A stretch of 64,000 nt of DNA from Streptomyces sp. P9-A2 (GCF_036634175.1 NZ_JAZIFX010000001.1:5828001-5892000); one strand, 5' to 3'; positions 47,190 to 56,415 are shown, numbered from the stretch's first letter. The notes: generated by a model not told the origin, from the letters alone. Numbers and translations: made by a program.

Positions 47190-47945
47190 ATGACCAAGGC
47201 TGAGAAGAGCCACGACGGCACAGTGCACGGACGCTTTCTGCTGAAGCTGTCCGGAGAGGCCTTTTCCGGTGGCGGAGGCCTGGGCGTCGATCCCGACGTG
47301 GTGCACGCCGTCGCACGCGAGATCGCGGCAGTCGTCCGTGACGGCGCCGAGATCGCCATCGTCATCGGCGGCGGCAACTTCTTCCGCGGTGCCGAACTCC
47401 AGCAGCGCGGCATGGACCGGGCCCGCTCGGACTACATGGGCATGCTCGGCACCGTGATGAACTGCCTCGCACTCCAGGACTTCCTGGAGAAGGAGGGAGT
47501 GGACTCCAGGGTCCAGACCGCCATCACCATGGGCCAGGTCGCCGAGCCCTACATCCCGCTGCGGGCCGTACGGCACCTGGAGAAGGGCCGCGTGGTCATC
47601 TTTGGCGCAGGCATGGGCATGCCGTACTTCTCCACCGACACCACCGCCGCCCAGCGTGCCCTGGAGATCGACGCCGAGGCCCTGCTGATGGGGAAGAACG
47701 GGGTGGACGGGGTCTACGACTCCGACCCGAAGACCAACCCCGACGCGGTGAAGTTCGACCACCTCGGGTACGGCGAGGTCATCACGCGTGATCTGAAGGT
47801 CGCCGACGCCACGGCCGTCACCCTGTGCCGCGACAACAAGCTCCCCATCGTCGTCTTCGAACTGCTGGCGGAGGGCAATATCGCGCGCGCCGTCAAGGGT
47901 GAGAAGATCGGCACGCTGGTGGGTGACCCGACGGACCGGAAGTGA
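47190..47945 (+). CDS. pyrH: UMP kinase
   Basis: PyrH phosphorylates UMP to UDP in pyrimidine synthesis and is allosterically controlled by GTP and UTP. The 251-residue product is an amino-acid-kinase fold: [74 protein letters not shown] 47190 follows gaggcggg. An in-frame upstream extension ([10 protein letters not shown]...) lacks conservation. frr follows after about 180 bases. Confidence 0.96.
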   Translation: MTKAEKSHDGTVHGRFLLKLSGEAFSGGGGLGVDPDVVHAVAREIAAVVRDGAEIAIVIGGGNFFRGAELQQRGMDRARSDYMGMLGTVMNCLALQDFLEKEGVDSRVQTAITMGQVAEPYIPLRAVRHLEKGRVVIFGAGMGMPYFSTDTTAAQRALEIDAEALLMGKNGVDGVYDSDPKTNPDAVKFDHLGYGEVITRDLKVADATAVTLCRDNKLPIVVFELLAEGNIARAVKGEKIGTLVGDPTDRK

Positions 47946-48126
47946 CCGGACCACAAGCACCCGTCCGAGGGACGACACCCCCGGGGGACGGACGGGGCGG
48001 GCCGGGCCGGGGGATGGACAATGTCCCACCGGTCGGGAACCGTGCAGGAAGAAGACGCGACGCAGCCGGCCGCCGCCCCGACAGGGAACCGCGGCCGGGC
48101 CTACTCAAGACACGCAGGAGCAAGTG

Positions 48127-48684
48127 GTGATCGAAGAGACCCTCCTCGAGGCCGAGGAGAAAATGGAGAAGGCCGTCGTGGTCGCCAAGGAGGACCTCGC
48201 CGCGATCCGCACCGGTCGTGCGCACCCGGCGATGTTCAACAAGATCGTGGCCGACTACTACGGCGCGCTGACGCCGATCAACCAGCTGGCCTCGTTCTCC
48301 GTGCCCGAGCCGCGCATGGCCGTGGTGACGCCGTTCGACAAGAGCGCACTGCGCAACATCGAGCAGGCCATCCGCGATTCCGACCTGGGCGTCAACCCGA
48401 GCAACGACGGCAACATCATCCGCGTGGTGTTCCCGGAGCTGACCGAGGAGCGCCGTCGCGACTTCATCAAGGTCGCCAGGACCAAGGGCGAGGACGCCAA
48501 GGTCTCCATCCGCGCCGTGCGCCGCAAGGCCAAGGACGGCATCGACAAGATGATCAAGGATGGCGAGGTCGGCGAGGACGAGGGACGCCGTGCGGAGAAG
48601 GAGCTCGACGACACCACCGCGAAGTATGTCGCCCAGGTGGACGAGCTCCTGAAGCACAAGGAAGCGGAACTCCTCGAGGTCTGA
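48127..48684 (+). CDS. frr: Ribosome recycling factor
   Basis: RRF splits post-termination ribosomes with EF-G. The 185 residues are standard length: [74 protein letters not shown] and [20 protein letters not shown] 48127 is preceded by aggag at suitable spacing. Its stop shares one base with the cdsA start (tgatg). Confidence 0.97.
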   Translation: MIEETLLEAEEKMEKAVVVAKEDLAAIRTGRAHPAMFNKIVADYYGALTPINQLASFSVPEPRMAVVTPFDKSALRNIEQAIRDSDLGVNPSNDGNIIRVVFPELTEERRRDFIKVARTKGEDAKVSIRAVRRKAKDGIDKMIKDGEVGEDEGRRAEKELDDTTAKYVAQVDELLKHKEAELLEV

Positions 48685-49811
48685 TGAACGAATCTTCCTG
48701 GGGGGCGCCGCCGCAGGCCGGGGACTGGGGGCCGCCCGACCAGGGGGCCGTCCAGGGAGCTGTCCCGGCGGGTCCCCCGTACGACGCGCACCACGCGCAG
48801 CAGACTCGCCCCATGCCGATCGTGCCCGGCACGCCCGAACACGGCGGTGATCAGGAGACGGACCGGAGGGCTGCCCGGCCGAGCGGCCCTCTGTTCCGAG
48901 ACGAGCCGACACGGGCGCGCCCCCACCCCGGGGAGATGCCGCAGAATCCGGAGCCCATGCCCGACGCCCCGCAGCCGGCGCCCCCGCCGCAGAAGAAGAG
49001 CGCGGGGCGTGATCTGCGTGCCGCGATAGGGGTGGGCGCCGGGCTCTGCGCGCTGGTCGCCGTGTCACTGTTCGTCGTCAAGGCCGTCTTCGTCGGCGTC
49101 GTCGCCGTCGCCATCGTCGTGGGCCTGCGGGAGCTGACGAAGCGGCTGGAGGAGCGCAAGGGCATCAAGGCGCCGTTCGTGCCGCTCGCCGTCGGTGGTG
49201 CGGCCATGATCGTCGCCGGATACGTCTGGGGCAGCGACGGCGCGTGGATCGCGATGGCGCTCACCGCGCTGGCGGTACTGGTCGCGCGGATGGCCCAACC
49301 GCCCGAGAACTACCTCAGGGACGTCACGGCGGGGGTCTTCGCCGCGTTCTACGTACCGTTCCTGGCGACCTTCGTGTCGATGATGCTGGCCGCGGACGAC
49401 GGGCCCTGGCGGGTGCTGACGTTCATAGTGATCACGGTCGTCGCCGACACCGGCGCGTACGCCATCGGCTGGCGCTTCGGCACGCACAAGCTCGCCCCCC
49501 GCATCAGCCCCGGCAAGACCCGCGAGGGCCTGCTGGGCGCGGTCGCCTTCGCCATGGTGGCGGGCACGCTGTGCATGCAGTTCCTGATCGACGACGGCAC
49601 CTGGTGGCAGGGACTGCTGCTCGGGCTCGCCGTCTCGGTCAGCGCCACCCTCGGCGACCTGGGCGAGTCCATGATCAAGCGGGACCTCGGTATCAAGGAC
49701 ATGGGCACACTGCTGCCGGGGCACGGCGGCATCATGGACCGTCTGGACTCCCTGCTGCCGACGGCTCCGGTGGTGTGGTTGCTGCTGGTGGTCTTCGTCG
49801 GGTCCGGGTGA
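48684..49811 (+). CDS. cdsA: Phosphatidate cytidylyltransferase
   Basis: CdsA makes CDP-diacylglycerol from CTP and phosphatidic acid, the branch point to all phospholipids. The 375-residue product has a disordered Pro/Gly/Gln-rich cytoplasmic N-terminus of about 115 residues, then eight or so membrane helices. The C-terminal signature SMIKRDLGIKDMGTLLPGHG plus GIMDRLDS corresponds to the family motif SxxKRxxxxKDxxxxxPGHGGxxDRxD. It overlaps frr by one base. A diverged 70-bp copy of its 3' end lies about 50 bases after the stop, and a strong terminator follows that. Confidence 0.95.
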   Translation: MNESSWGAPPQAGDWGPPDQGAVQGAVPAGPPYDAHHAQQTRPMPIVPGTPEHGGDQETDRRAARPSGPLFRDEPTRARPHPGEMPQNPEPMPDAPQPAPPPQKKSAGRDLRAAIGVGAGLCALVAVSLFVVKAVFVGVVAVAIVVGLRELTKRLEERKGIKAPFVPLAVGGAAMIVAGYVWGSDGAWIAMALTALAVLVARMAQPPENYLRDVTAGVFAAFYVPFLATFVSMMLAADDGPWRVLTFIVITVVADTGAYAIGWRFGTHKLAPRISPGKTREGLLGAVAFAMVAGTLCMQFLIDDGTWWQGLLLGLAVSVSATLGDLGESMIKRDLGIKDMGTLLPGHGGIMDRLDSLLPTAPVVWLLLVVFVGSG

Positions 49812-49857
49812 GGGAGGGGCGCGGCGTCGTGCGGCGCCGTGCCGCAGATGGATACGG

Positions 49858-49927
49858 CATGGACCGTCTGGACTCCCCGCTGCCGACGGCTCCGGTGGTG
49901 TGGTTGCCGCCGGCGGTCTTCGTCGGG
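49858..49927 (+). repeat. Diverged second copy of the cdsA 3' end
   Basis: 70 bases here match 49733-49802 (inside cdsA) at 66 positions with a 125-base offset. All four differences are T in cdsA and C in the copy. The copy would read MDRLDSPLPTAPVVWLPPAV, matching the CdsA end MDRLDSLLPTAPVVWLLLVV. It has no upstream cdsA sequence and no ribosome-binding site, so it is not expressed as a gene. Confidence 0.9.
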
Positions 49928-49954
49928 AGCCGGCCGTCCGCCTCCGGCGTCATT

Positions 49955-49993
49955 CGAGCCCCCGCGCACATCGGCATCGTGCGCGGGGGCTCG
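49955..49993 (+). terminator. Strong 14-bp terminator hairpin after cdsA and its 3' copy
   Basis: cgagcccccgcgca (49955-49968) and tgcgcgggggctcg (49980-49993) are perfect inverted repeats with an 11-base loop. Confidence 0.8.
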
Positions 49994-50087
49994 TCCCGTC
50001 GCAGGAAGGGCTCGGCCGGGCCCGGGCACGTCCCGCCCCACAACCCCCTCCTGCCCGGCGTGTGCGCGCATCGGTAAGGTATCCGCC

Positions 50088-50264
50088 ATGGCGCAGGCAA
50101 GGCTCGGGGCGGACGGCAGATACCGGGGTGACCTGCCATGCCGGTGGTGCGACACCCTGATCGACCAGGACGGGCGGCGCACACCGCGCCTGTACTGCCG
50201 TATGTCCCACCGCTGGAAGAGCTACGGCTCGTGGGTCGCGGCCCTGGTCGGCGGCTTGTTCTGA
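50088..50264 (+). CDS. 58-residue hypothetical protein with a partial zinc-knuckle pattern
   Basis: The product reads [20 protein letters not shown] and so on. It has CRWC and, after a [12 protein letters not shown] segment, CRMSHR. Many small Streptomyces proteins have CxxC with a second C-x3-CR pair; here the last cysteine position is His. The C-terminus is hydrophobic ([10 protein letters not shown]). ATG 50088 is preceded by aggtatccgcc, giving only a weak site. Codon use is genome-like. Function is unknown. Confidence 0.6.
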   Translation: MAQARLGADGRYRGDLPCRWCDTLIDQDGRRTPRLYCRMSHRWKSYGSWVAALVGGLF

Positions 50265-50329
50265 CCGGTTCCGGGCACCTCGGCCGGTCCGCGCGGTCAC
50301 CCGGTTGGATCTGCGACACTGGTACAGCT

Positions 50330-51436
50330 ATGCCTAAGCCCGGAGAACTCGTATTCGCAGCGCCGCGCGGAGCCAAGAAGCCGCCGCGGCACCTTGCCGA
50401 CCTCACGCCCGCCGAGCGCAAGGAGGCGGTCGCAGCGGCCGGTGAGAAGCCGTTCCGTGCCAAGCAGCTGTCGCAGCACTACTTCGCGCGGTACGCGCAC
50501 GACCCGGAGCAGTGGACGGACATCCCGGCCGGCTCCCGTACCCGGCTCCAGGAGGCGCTGCTTCCCGAGCTGATGACCGTCGTACGGCATCTGTCGACCG
50601 ACGAGGGCACCACCCGCAAGACGCTGTGGAAGCTGTTCGACGGGACGCTCGTGGAGTCCGTGCTGATGCGGTACCCGGACCGGGTGACCATGTGCATCAG
50701 CTCGCAGGCGGGTTGCGGGATGAACTGCCCGTTCTGCGCCACCGGGCAGGCCGGTCTGGACCGGAACCTGTCCACCGCGGAGATCGTGCACCAGATCGTG
50801 GACGGCATGCGGGCGCTGCGGGACGGCGAGGTGCCGGGAGGGCCGGCTCGGCTGTCCAACATCGTGTTCATGGGGATGGGCGAGCCGCTCGCCAACTACA
50901 ACCGGGTCGTGGGCGCCATCCGCCGTCTCACCGATCCGGAGCCGGACGGACTCGGGCTGTCGCAGCGTGGGATCACCCTGTCCACCGTGGGACTGGTCCC
51001 GTCGATCCACCGGTTCACCGACGAGGGCTTCAAGTGCCGCCTCGCCATCTCCCTGCACGCGCCCGACGACGAGCTGCGCGACACCCTGGTTCCCGTGAAC
51101 ACGCGGTGGAAGGTGCGCGAGGTGCTCGACGCCGGCTTCGCGTACGCGGCCAGGTCGGGACGGCGCCTGTCCATCGAGTACGCGCTCATCCGGGACATCA
51201 ACGACCAGGCGTGGCGCGGTGACCGCCTGGGACGGCTGCTGAAGGGCCGCCCCGTGCACGTCAACCTGATCCCGCTGAACCCGACGCCCGGCTCGAAGTG
51301 GACCGCCTCGCGGCCCGAGGACGAGAAGGCGTTCGTCGAGGCGATCGCCGCGCACGGTGTGCCGGTGACCGTCCGGGACACCCGTGGACAGGAGATCGAC
51401 GGGGCCTGTGGCCAGCTCGCCGCGAGCGAGGGGTAG
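50330..51436 (+). CDS. rlmN: Dual-specificity RNA methyltransferase RlmN
   Basis: RlmN is a radical-SAM enzyme that methylates C2 of A2503 in 23S rRNA and A37 of some tRNAs. The 368-residue product has the cluster-binding motif [11 protein letters not shown] (CxxxCxxC), [10 protein letters not shown], the S-adenosyl-binding GLVPSIHRF region, and the C-terminal Cys in IDGACGQLA, which carries the methyl. The ATG at 50330 has no obvious ribosome-binding site, and the family opening [13 protein letters not shown] starts right there. Confidence 0.96.
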   Translation: MPKPGELVFAAPRGAKKPPRHLADLTPAERKEAVAAAGEKPFRAKQLSQHYFARYAHDPEQWTDIPAGSRTRLQEALLPELMTVVRHLSTDEGTTRKTLWKLFDGTLVESVLMRYPDRVTMCISSQAGCGMNCPFCATGQAGLDRNLSTAEIVHQIVDGMRALRDGEVPGGPARLSNIVFMGMGEPLANYNRVVGAIRRLTDPEPDGLGLSQRGITLSTVGLVPSIHRFTDEGFKCRLAISLHAPDDELRDTLVPVNTRWKVREVLDAGFAYAARSGRRLSIEYALIRDINDQAWRGDRLGRLLKGRPVHVNLIPLNPTPGSKWTASRPEDEKAFVEAIAAHGVPVTVRDTRGQEIDGACGQLAASEG

Positions 51437-51489
51437 CCTGGCCGCAGTACGGACAACTTCATACCGGTCGAAAACGTCATCTTCATATT

Positions 51490-51578
51490 CCGACAGGGGA
51501 GCGCCACAGCGCTGAGAGTGCGGCGACGGCCGCAGACCCTCCGAACCTGGCCCAGGTCATTCTGGGTAGGGAGATCGG
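51490..51578 (+). ncRNA. TPP riboswitch (THI element)
   Basis: The THI-box is clear: aggggagcgccacagcgctg, then the core ctgagagtg, then cgcagaccctccgaacctgg and ctgggtagggaga. P1 can form between ccga (51490-51493) and tcgg (51575-51578). It lies about 90 bases before thiB, so it should shut off the thiamine importer when thiamine pyrophosphate is plentiful. Confidence 0.95.
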
Positions 51579-51597
51579 TCACCACTCGAGCTGTAGC

Positions 51598-51660
51598 GCC
51601 CTGCCCGGTGCCCATCAGGGTTCCGGGCGGGGCCGCGTCTCTTCCTGGTCACCCCCAGGA
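51598..51660 (+). promoter_or_regulatory. Expression-platform hairpins of the TPP riboswitch
   Basis: Two hairpins lie between the aptamer and thiB. The first, gccctgcccgg (51598-51608) with ccgggcggggc (51623-51633), has 11 pairs including one G-U. The second, tcctgg (51643-51648) with ccagga (51655-51660), contains the start of the thiB ribosome-binding site aggaggg. The second would hide the site, so translational control is likely. Confidence 0.65.
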
Positions 51661-51668
51661 GGGAATCA

Positions 51669-52799
51669 GTGAGCACCACCGAGCAGGGCACCCGCAAGGC
51701 CGCGGGGAAGGTCACGCGTCAGGTCACGGTCTTGGCCGTCGGGCTGGGCCTGATCACGCTGTCCGCCTGCGGTTCGTCCGGCGGCGACGACGCGGGACCG
51801 GGCTCCACGTCCGGCGGGCCGAAGACCGTGACGCTGGTCAGCCATAACTCGTGGGCCGCTTCCGAGGACGTCATCGCCGCCTTCGAGAAGCAGTCCGGCT
51901 ACCAGGTCAAGGTCCTGGAGGACGGCGACACCGGGTCCGCGGTGAACAAGGCGATCCTGACCAAGGACAACCCGCAGGGCGACGTCTTCTTCGGCGTCGA
52001 CAACACCCTGCTCTCCCGCGCCCTCGACAACGGTTTGTTCCAGCCGTACGAGGTGAAGGACGCCGACAGGATCCTGCCGGAGGTCCGCGCCGACGGGGGC
52101 AAGCACCGGGTCACGCCCGTCGACACCGGCGACATCTGCGTCAACTACGACAAGGCGTGGTTCAGCGAGCGGAAGCTGACCCCGCCCGAGACCCTCGACG
52201 ACCTGGTAGAGCCCGAGTACAAGAACCTCCTCGTCACCGAGAACGCCTCCACCTCCTCGCCCGGCCTCGGCTTCCTGCTCGGCACCGCCGCCCGGTACGG
52301 GGACGAGGGCTGGCAGGACTACTGGAAGAAGCTCAAGGCCAACGGCGTCAAGGTGGTCGACGGCTGGGAGCAGGCCTACAACGAGGAGTTCTCCGGATCG
52401 GCCGGTGGCAGGAAGGCCAAGGCGGACCGGCCGCTGGTGGTGTCCTACGCCTCCTCGCCGCCCGCCGAGGTCATCTACGCCGACCCCAGGCCGAAGACCG
52501 CGCCCACCGGCGTGGCCGAGGGGACCTGCTTCCGCCAGGTCGAGTACGCGGGGCTGCTGAGCAACGCGAAGAACCCCGAGGGCGGCAAGGCGCTGCTGGA
52601 CTTCCTGGTCTCCAAGGAGTTCCAGGAGGACATGCCGCTCAACATGTTCGTCCACCCGGTGCGCGAGGACGCCCAGGTGCCCGAGGAGTTCGCCCGGTTC
52701 GGGCCGCGGGCGAAGGATCCCCAGACGATGGATCCGGCGAAGATCGCCGAGCACCGTGACCAGTGGGTCAAGTCGTGGACCTCACTCGTACTGAAGTAG
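51669..52799 (+). CDS. thiB: Thiamine ABC transporter substrate-binding lipoprotein
   Basis: ThiB captures thiamine or its phosphates outside the cell. The 376-residue protein has a signal peptide ending in a lipobox, LSAC with the lipidated Cys34. A type 2 periplasmic-binding-protein fold follows, with TVTLVSHNSWAASEDVIAAFEKQ and DTGDICVNYDKAWF in the ThiB/iron-type binding family. GTG 51669 follows aggaggga, which is part of the riboswitch hairpin. thiP follows, preceded by a hairpin immediately after the thiB stop. Confidence 0.93.
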   Translation: MSTTEQGTRKAAGKVTRQVTVLAVGLGLITLSACGSSGGDDAGPGSTSGGPKTVTLVSHNSWAASEDVIAAFEKQSGYQVKVLEDGDTGSAVNKAILTKDNPQGDVFFGVDNTLLSRALDNGLFQPYEVKDADRILPEVRADGGKHRVTPVDTGDICVNYDKAWFSERKLTPPETLDDLVEPEYKNLLVTENASTSSPGLGFLLGTAARYGDEGWQDYWKKLKANGVKVVDGWEQAYNEEFSGSAGGRKAKADRPLVVSYASSPPAEVIYADPRPKTAPTGVAEGTCFRQVEYAGLLSNAKNPEGGKALLDFLVSKEFQEDMPLNMFVHPVREDAQVPEEFARFGPRAKDPQTMDPAKIAEHRDQWVKSWTSLVLK

Positions 52800-52800
52800 G

Positions 52801-52837
52801 CCACCGGGCCGCGGCGCGCCGCGCCGCGGCCCGGTGG
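52801..52837 (+). terminator. 16-bp intercistronic hairpin between thiB and thiP
   Basis: ccaccgggccgcggcg (52801-52816) and cgccgcggcccggtgg (52822-52837) pair perfectly around a five-base loop, starting one base after the thiB stop. Such hairpins protect the upstream, more abundant binding-protein mRNA or lower transport-gene expression. Confidence 0.7.
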
Positions 52838-52849
52838 CGAGGGAACGCG

Positions 52850-54466
52850 GTGCGGCTCGGCCTGATGGTCGTGCCCGTCGCGTTCTTCGCCGTCTTCTTC
52901 GCCCACCCGATCGCCGCGATCGTCGCCCGCGGGCTGAGGACCGACGGCGTCTGGCAGTTCGGCCGGATCGGGGAGGCGCTGGCGCAGTCCGACGTCCGCC
53001 AGGTGCTCTGGTTCACCACCTGGCAGGCACTCGTCTCCACCGCCCTGACCCTGCTGATCGCCCTGCCCGGCGCGTATGTCCTCGCCCGCTTCGACTTCCC
53101 CGGCAGACAGGTGCTGCGGGCGGTGGTCACCGTTCCGTTCGTGCTCCCGACCGTCGTCGTCGGATCGGCGTTCATGGCGCTCGTCGGGCGCGGCGGGCTC
53201 CTCGACGAGCTGTGGGGGCTGCGCCTGGACACCACCGTGTGGGCGATCCTGCTCGCCCACGTCTTCTTCAACTACGCCGTCGTCGTACGGACCGTGGGCG
53301 GACTGTGGGGCCAGCTCGACCCGCGGCAGGAGGAGGCCGCGCGGATGCTGGGCGCCTCCCGGTTCGCGGCCTGGCGGAGCGTCACCCTGCCGGCCCTCGC
53401 GCCCGCCGTGGCCGCCGCCGCGCTGATGGTGTTCCTCTTCACCTTCACCTCCTTCGGGGTGGTGCAGATCCTCGGCGGACCCACCTTCTCCACCCTGGAG
53501 GTGGAGATCTACCGGCAGACCGCCGAGATCTTCGACCTGTCCACGGCTGCCGTCCTGACGATGATCCAGTTCGCCGCCGTGGGCACGATCCTCGCCCTGC
53601 ACGCCTGGACCGTGCGCCGCCGGGAGACCGCGCTGCGCCTGGTGGACACCTCGGTGACCGCGCGCAGGCCGCGCGGGGCCGGGCAGTGGGCGCTGCTGGG
53701 CGGGGTGGTCGCCACCGTCGCCGTGCTGCTCCTGCTGCCCCTCGCGGTGCTGGTGCAGCGGTCGTTCGCCGGTGCCGGCCTCGGCTACTACCGGCGGCTC
53801 ACCGAGGACGACGGCGGGGTGTTCCTGGTCGCACCGATCGAGGCGGTGGGCAACTCCCTGCAGTACGCCGTCGTCGCCACCGCCATCGCCGTGGTGATCG
53901 GCTCACTCGCCTCCGTCGCCCTCACCCGGCGGGACGCGGGACGGCTGGTGCGCGGTTTCGACGCGCTGCTGATGCTGCCGCTCGGGGTGTCAGCGGTGAC
54001 CGTCGGCTTCGGGTTCCTGATCGCCCTCGACGAGCCTCCGCTGGACCTGAGGGCGTCCTGGATCCTGGTGCCGCTCGCGCAGGCCCTGGTCGGTGTCCCC
54101 TTCGTCGTACGGACCATGCTGCCGGTGCTGCGCGCCGTGGACGCCCGGCTGCGGGAGGCCGCGGCGGTGCTCGGGGCGTCGCCGTGGCGGGCCTGGCGGG
54201 AGGTCGACCTGCCGATGGTGCGGCGGGCGCTGCTGGTCGCGGCCGGGTTCGCGTTCGCGGTGTCGCTGGGGGAGTTCGGGGCGACCGTGTTCATCGCGCG
54301 GCCGGAGAACCCGACGCTGCCGGTGGCCGTGGCCCGGCTGCTGGGGCGGCCCGGCGAGCTCAACTACGGCCAGGCGATGGCTCTTTCAACGATTCTGATG
54401 ATCGTGTGCGCGGTGGCCCTGCTGGTGCTGGAGCGGCTGCGGACCGACCGGACCGGGGAGTTCTGA
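52850..54466 (+). CDS. thiP: Thiamine ABC transporter permease
   Basis: ThiP is a fused permease with two sets of about six membrane helices. The 538 residues from GTG 52850 are close to the E. coli ThiP length. Each half carries an EAA loop for the ATPase: EEAARMLGASRFAAWRSVTLP and REAAAVLGASPWRAWREVDLP. GTG 52850 is preceded by gaggga right after the intercistronic hairpin. In-frame GTGs at 52763 and 52775, inside the end of thiB, would add 29 or 25 Arg/Ala-rich residues. I prefer 52850 for its binding site, but the extended form is possible. Confidence 0.9.
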   Translation: MRLGLMVVPVAFFAVFFAHPIAAIVARGLRTDGVWQFGRIGEALAQSDVRQVLWFTTWQALVSTALTLLIALPGAYVLARFDFPGRQVLRAVVTVPFVLPTVVVGSAFMALVGRGGLLDELWGLRLDTTVWAILLAHVFFNYAVVVRTVGGLWGQLDPRQEEAARMLGASRFAAWRSVTLPALAPAVAAAALMVFLFTFTSFGVVQILGGPTFSTLEVEIYRQTAEIFDLSTAAVLTMIQFAAVGTILALHAWTVRRRETALRLVDTSVTARRPRGAGQWALLGGVVATVAVLLLLPLAVLVQRSFAGAGLGYYRRLTEDDGGVFLVAPIEAVGNSLQYAVVATAIAVVIGSLASVALTRRDAGRLVRGFDALLMLPLGVSAVTVGFGFLIALDEPPLDLRASWILVPLAQALVGVPFVVRTMLPVLRAVDARLREAAAVLGASPWRAWREVDLPMVRRALLVAAGFAFAVSLGEFGATVFIARPENPTLPVAVARLLGRPGELNYGQAMALSTILMIVCAVALLVLERLRTDRTGEF

Positions 54467-55491
54467 TGCTGCTCAGCCTGCGCGGCGCGACCGTCCGCTT
54501 CGGCGGCCGGGCGGTGCTGGACACCGTCGGTCTGGACGTCGCCGAGCACGAGATCGTGTGCGTGCTCGGGCCCAGTGGCAGCGGCAAGTCGACGCTGCTG
54601 CGCGCGGTGGCCGGGCTGCAGCCCCTCGACGCCGGGCACGTCGTGCTCGACGGTCGTGACCAGGCGGGCGTGCCCGCACACCGGCGCGGGGTCGGGCTGA
54701 TGTTCCAGGACCACCAGCTGTTCCCGCAGCGGGACGTGGGCGGCAACGTGGCCTTCGGACTGCGGATGCGCGGGGCGTCCCGCACCGGCCAGGCCGACCG
54801 TGTGAGGGAGTTGCTGGAACTCGTCGGGATGCCCGGGGCAAAAGGGCGGGCCGTGGCCGCGCTGTCCGGCGGGGAGCAGCAACGCGTCGCGCTGGCCCGT
54901 GCGCTGGCGCCCAGCCCTCGGCTGCTGATGCTCGACGAGCCGCTCGGCCAGCTCGACCGCTCGCTGCGGGAGCGGCTCGTCGTCGAGCTGCGGGAGTTGT
55001 TCGGCCGGCTGGGCACCACCGTGCTCGCCGTGACGCACGACCAGGGTGAGGCGTTCGCGCTGGCCGACCGGGTCGTGGTGATGCGGGACGGGCGGATCGC
55101 CCAGTCCGGTACGCCACTCGAGGTGTGGCAGCGCCCGGCCGACGCGTTCGTGGCCCGCTTCCTCGGCTTCGAGAACGTGACCGAGGCGACGATCACCGCG
55201 GACGTCGCGGTGACGCCCTGGGGCAAGATCCCGGTACCGGCGGACGCCCCGCAGGGCACGCGCACCCTGCTGGTCCGGCCGGCCGGCGTCCGCCTGCTCC
55301 CGGACGGGGCGGACCTGCGCTGCACCGTCACCGCGCGCACCTTCCGCGGCACCCATGTCGCCGTCCGTCTCCAGCCGGCGGACGGTGACGGGCCCCTCCT
55401 GGAGGCCGCCTGCGCCCTCCGGGCGGCACCGGAGGTCGGAGACGAGGTCGGAGTGGAGTTCGACCCGGCCGAAATCGTCGTGCTCGGGTAA
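54466..55491 (+). CDS. thiQ: Thiamine ABC transporter ATP-binding protein
   Basis: The 341-residue ATPase has Walker A GPSGSGKST, the Q-loop FQDHQLFPQ, signature LSGGEQQRVALARAL and Walker B LLMLDEPLGQLD, then the switch His in AVTHD. Beyond about residue 235 there is an additional TOBE-like domain (TLLVRPAGVRLLPDG) absent from E. coli ThiQ, which makes it resemble Fe3+/spermidine-type importers (FbpC/PotA). It overlaps the thiP stop by one base. The riboswitch upstream supports thiamine as substrate. Confidence 0.9.
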   Translation: MLLSLRGATVRFGGRAVLDTVGLDVAEHEIVCVLGPSGSGKSTLLRAVAGLQPLDAGHVVLDGRDQAGVPAHRRGVGLMFQDHQLFPQRDVGGNVAFGLRMRGASRTGQADRVRELLELVGMPGAKGRAVAALSGGEQQRVALARALAPSPRLLMLDEPLGQLDRSLRERLVVELRELFGRLGTTVLAVTHDQGEAFALADRVVVMRDGRIAQSGTPLEVWQRPADAFVARFLGFENVTEATITADVAVTPWGKIPVPADAPQGTRTLLVRPAGVRLLPDGADLRCTVTARTFRGTHVAVRLQPADGDGPLLEAACALRAAPEVGDEVGVEFDPAEIVVLG

Positions 55492-55515
55492 TGAGGTCCT
55501 GCCTAGGGTGGCGGC

Positions 55516-56313
55516 ATGACATCCCTCACGCATGACCGCTACTGCGACGAAATCGCCGACCAGGTCGGCCGGTTGCGGTCCGTGGTGACTTCGGGCACCG
55601 ATCTGGACGGTACGGTTCCCACCACTCCGGAGTGGTCGCTGGAGCAGCTCGTCCGGCATGTCGGCGGTGCTCTGCGCTGGGCCGCGCTGATGGTGCGGAC
55701 CCGGGCCGGGGAGGAGATCCCCGAGGAGCGGGTGCCGGGATTCGACGGACCCGATGTGCGGGGCGGGCCCGCCGCGCTGGACGCGTGGCTGGCCGAGTCG
55801 GGTGACCTGCTCGTCGAGGCGCTGCGGGAGGCCGGGCCGGACGCCGAGGTGTGGAGCTGGGCGGGAACCCGCAACGCCGGATTCTGGGCCCGCCGTATGA
55901 CGCACGAGATGACAGTCCACCGCGCGGACGCGACTCTCGCCGCCGGACTGCCCTACGAGGTCGCGCCCGATGTCGCCGCCGACGCGATCGACGAGTGGCT
56001 GGAGATCGTGCAGTGGGCGCAGCGGACGCTGCCGGAGGACACGGCGAGAGAGCTGCGCGGCCCGCACCGGAGCATCCATCTGCACGCCACCGACACCGGC
56101 CCGCAGGCGAACGCGGAATGGAACATCGAACTGACCGAGGAGGGTGTCTCCTGGCACCGCGGCCACGAGAAGGCCACGGTCGCCCTCCGCGGCCCGCTCA
56201 CCTCCGTGCTCCTCGCCTTCTACCGGCGACTGCCGCTCGACGCACCCGAGGTGGAGGTGCTGGGAGACCGGGAGCTGCTGGAGTTCTGGCTGGAACGGGC
56301 GACGTTCGGGTGA
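55516..56313 (+). CDS. Maleylpyruvate-isomerase-like (DinB-fold, MDMPI_N) protein
   Basis: The 265-residue protein starts with a DinB-like four-helix bundle: the pattern TPEWSLEQLVRHVGGALRWA places the first metal His in RHVGG, and WARRMTHEMTVHRADA supplies the HxxxH pair. A C-terminal mixed domain (SIHLHATDTGPQANAEWNIE) completes the mycothiol-dependent maleylpyruvate isomerase architecture. In actinobacteria these proteins often use mycothiol. The substrate is not known. It starts 24 bases after thiQ and may be read with it. Confidence 0.87.
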   Translation: MTSLTHDRYCDEIADQVGRLRSVVTSGTDLDGTVPTTPEWSLEQLVRHVGGALRWAALMVRTRAGEEIPEERVPGFDGPDVRGGPAALDAWLAESGDLLVEALREAGPDAEVWSWAGTRNAGFWARRMTHEMTVHRADATLAAGLPYEVAPDVAADAIDEWLEIVQWAQRTLPEDTARELRGPHRSIHLHATDTGPQANAEWNIELTEEGVSWHRGHEKATVALRGPLTSVLLAFYRRLPLDAPEVEVLGDRELLEFWLERATFG

Positions 56314-56415
56314 GGTGAACCGACGGGAGGTGAACCGCCGGGAGGGGCGACGGCTCCCGGCACGGTGATGGCCCGCCCCTTCCGGGACGAGCCATCACCT
56401 CATGTCTTCGAAGCG

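Noticed and set aside
49839..50087. Upstream extension of the 58-residue protein through the second cdsA copy
   Set aside because: It would translate a duplicated fragment and the terminator hairpin. The start at 50088 is simpler.
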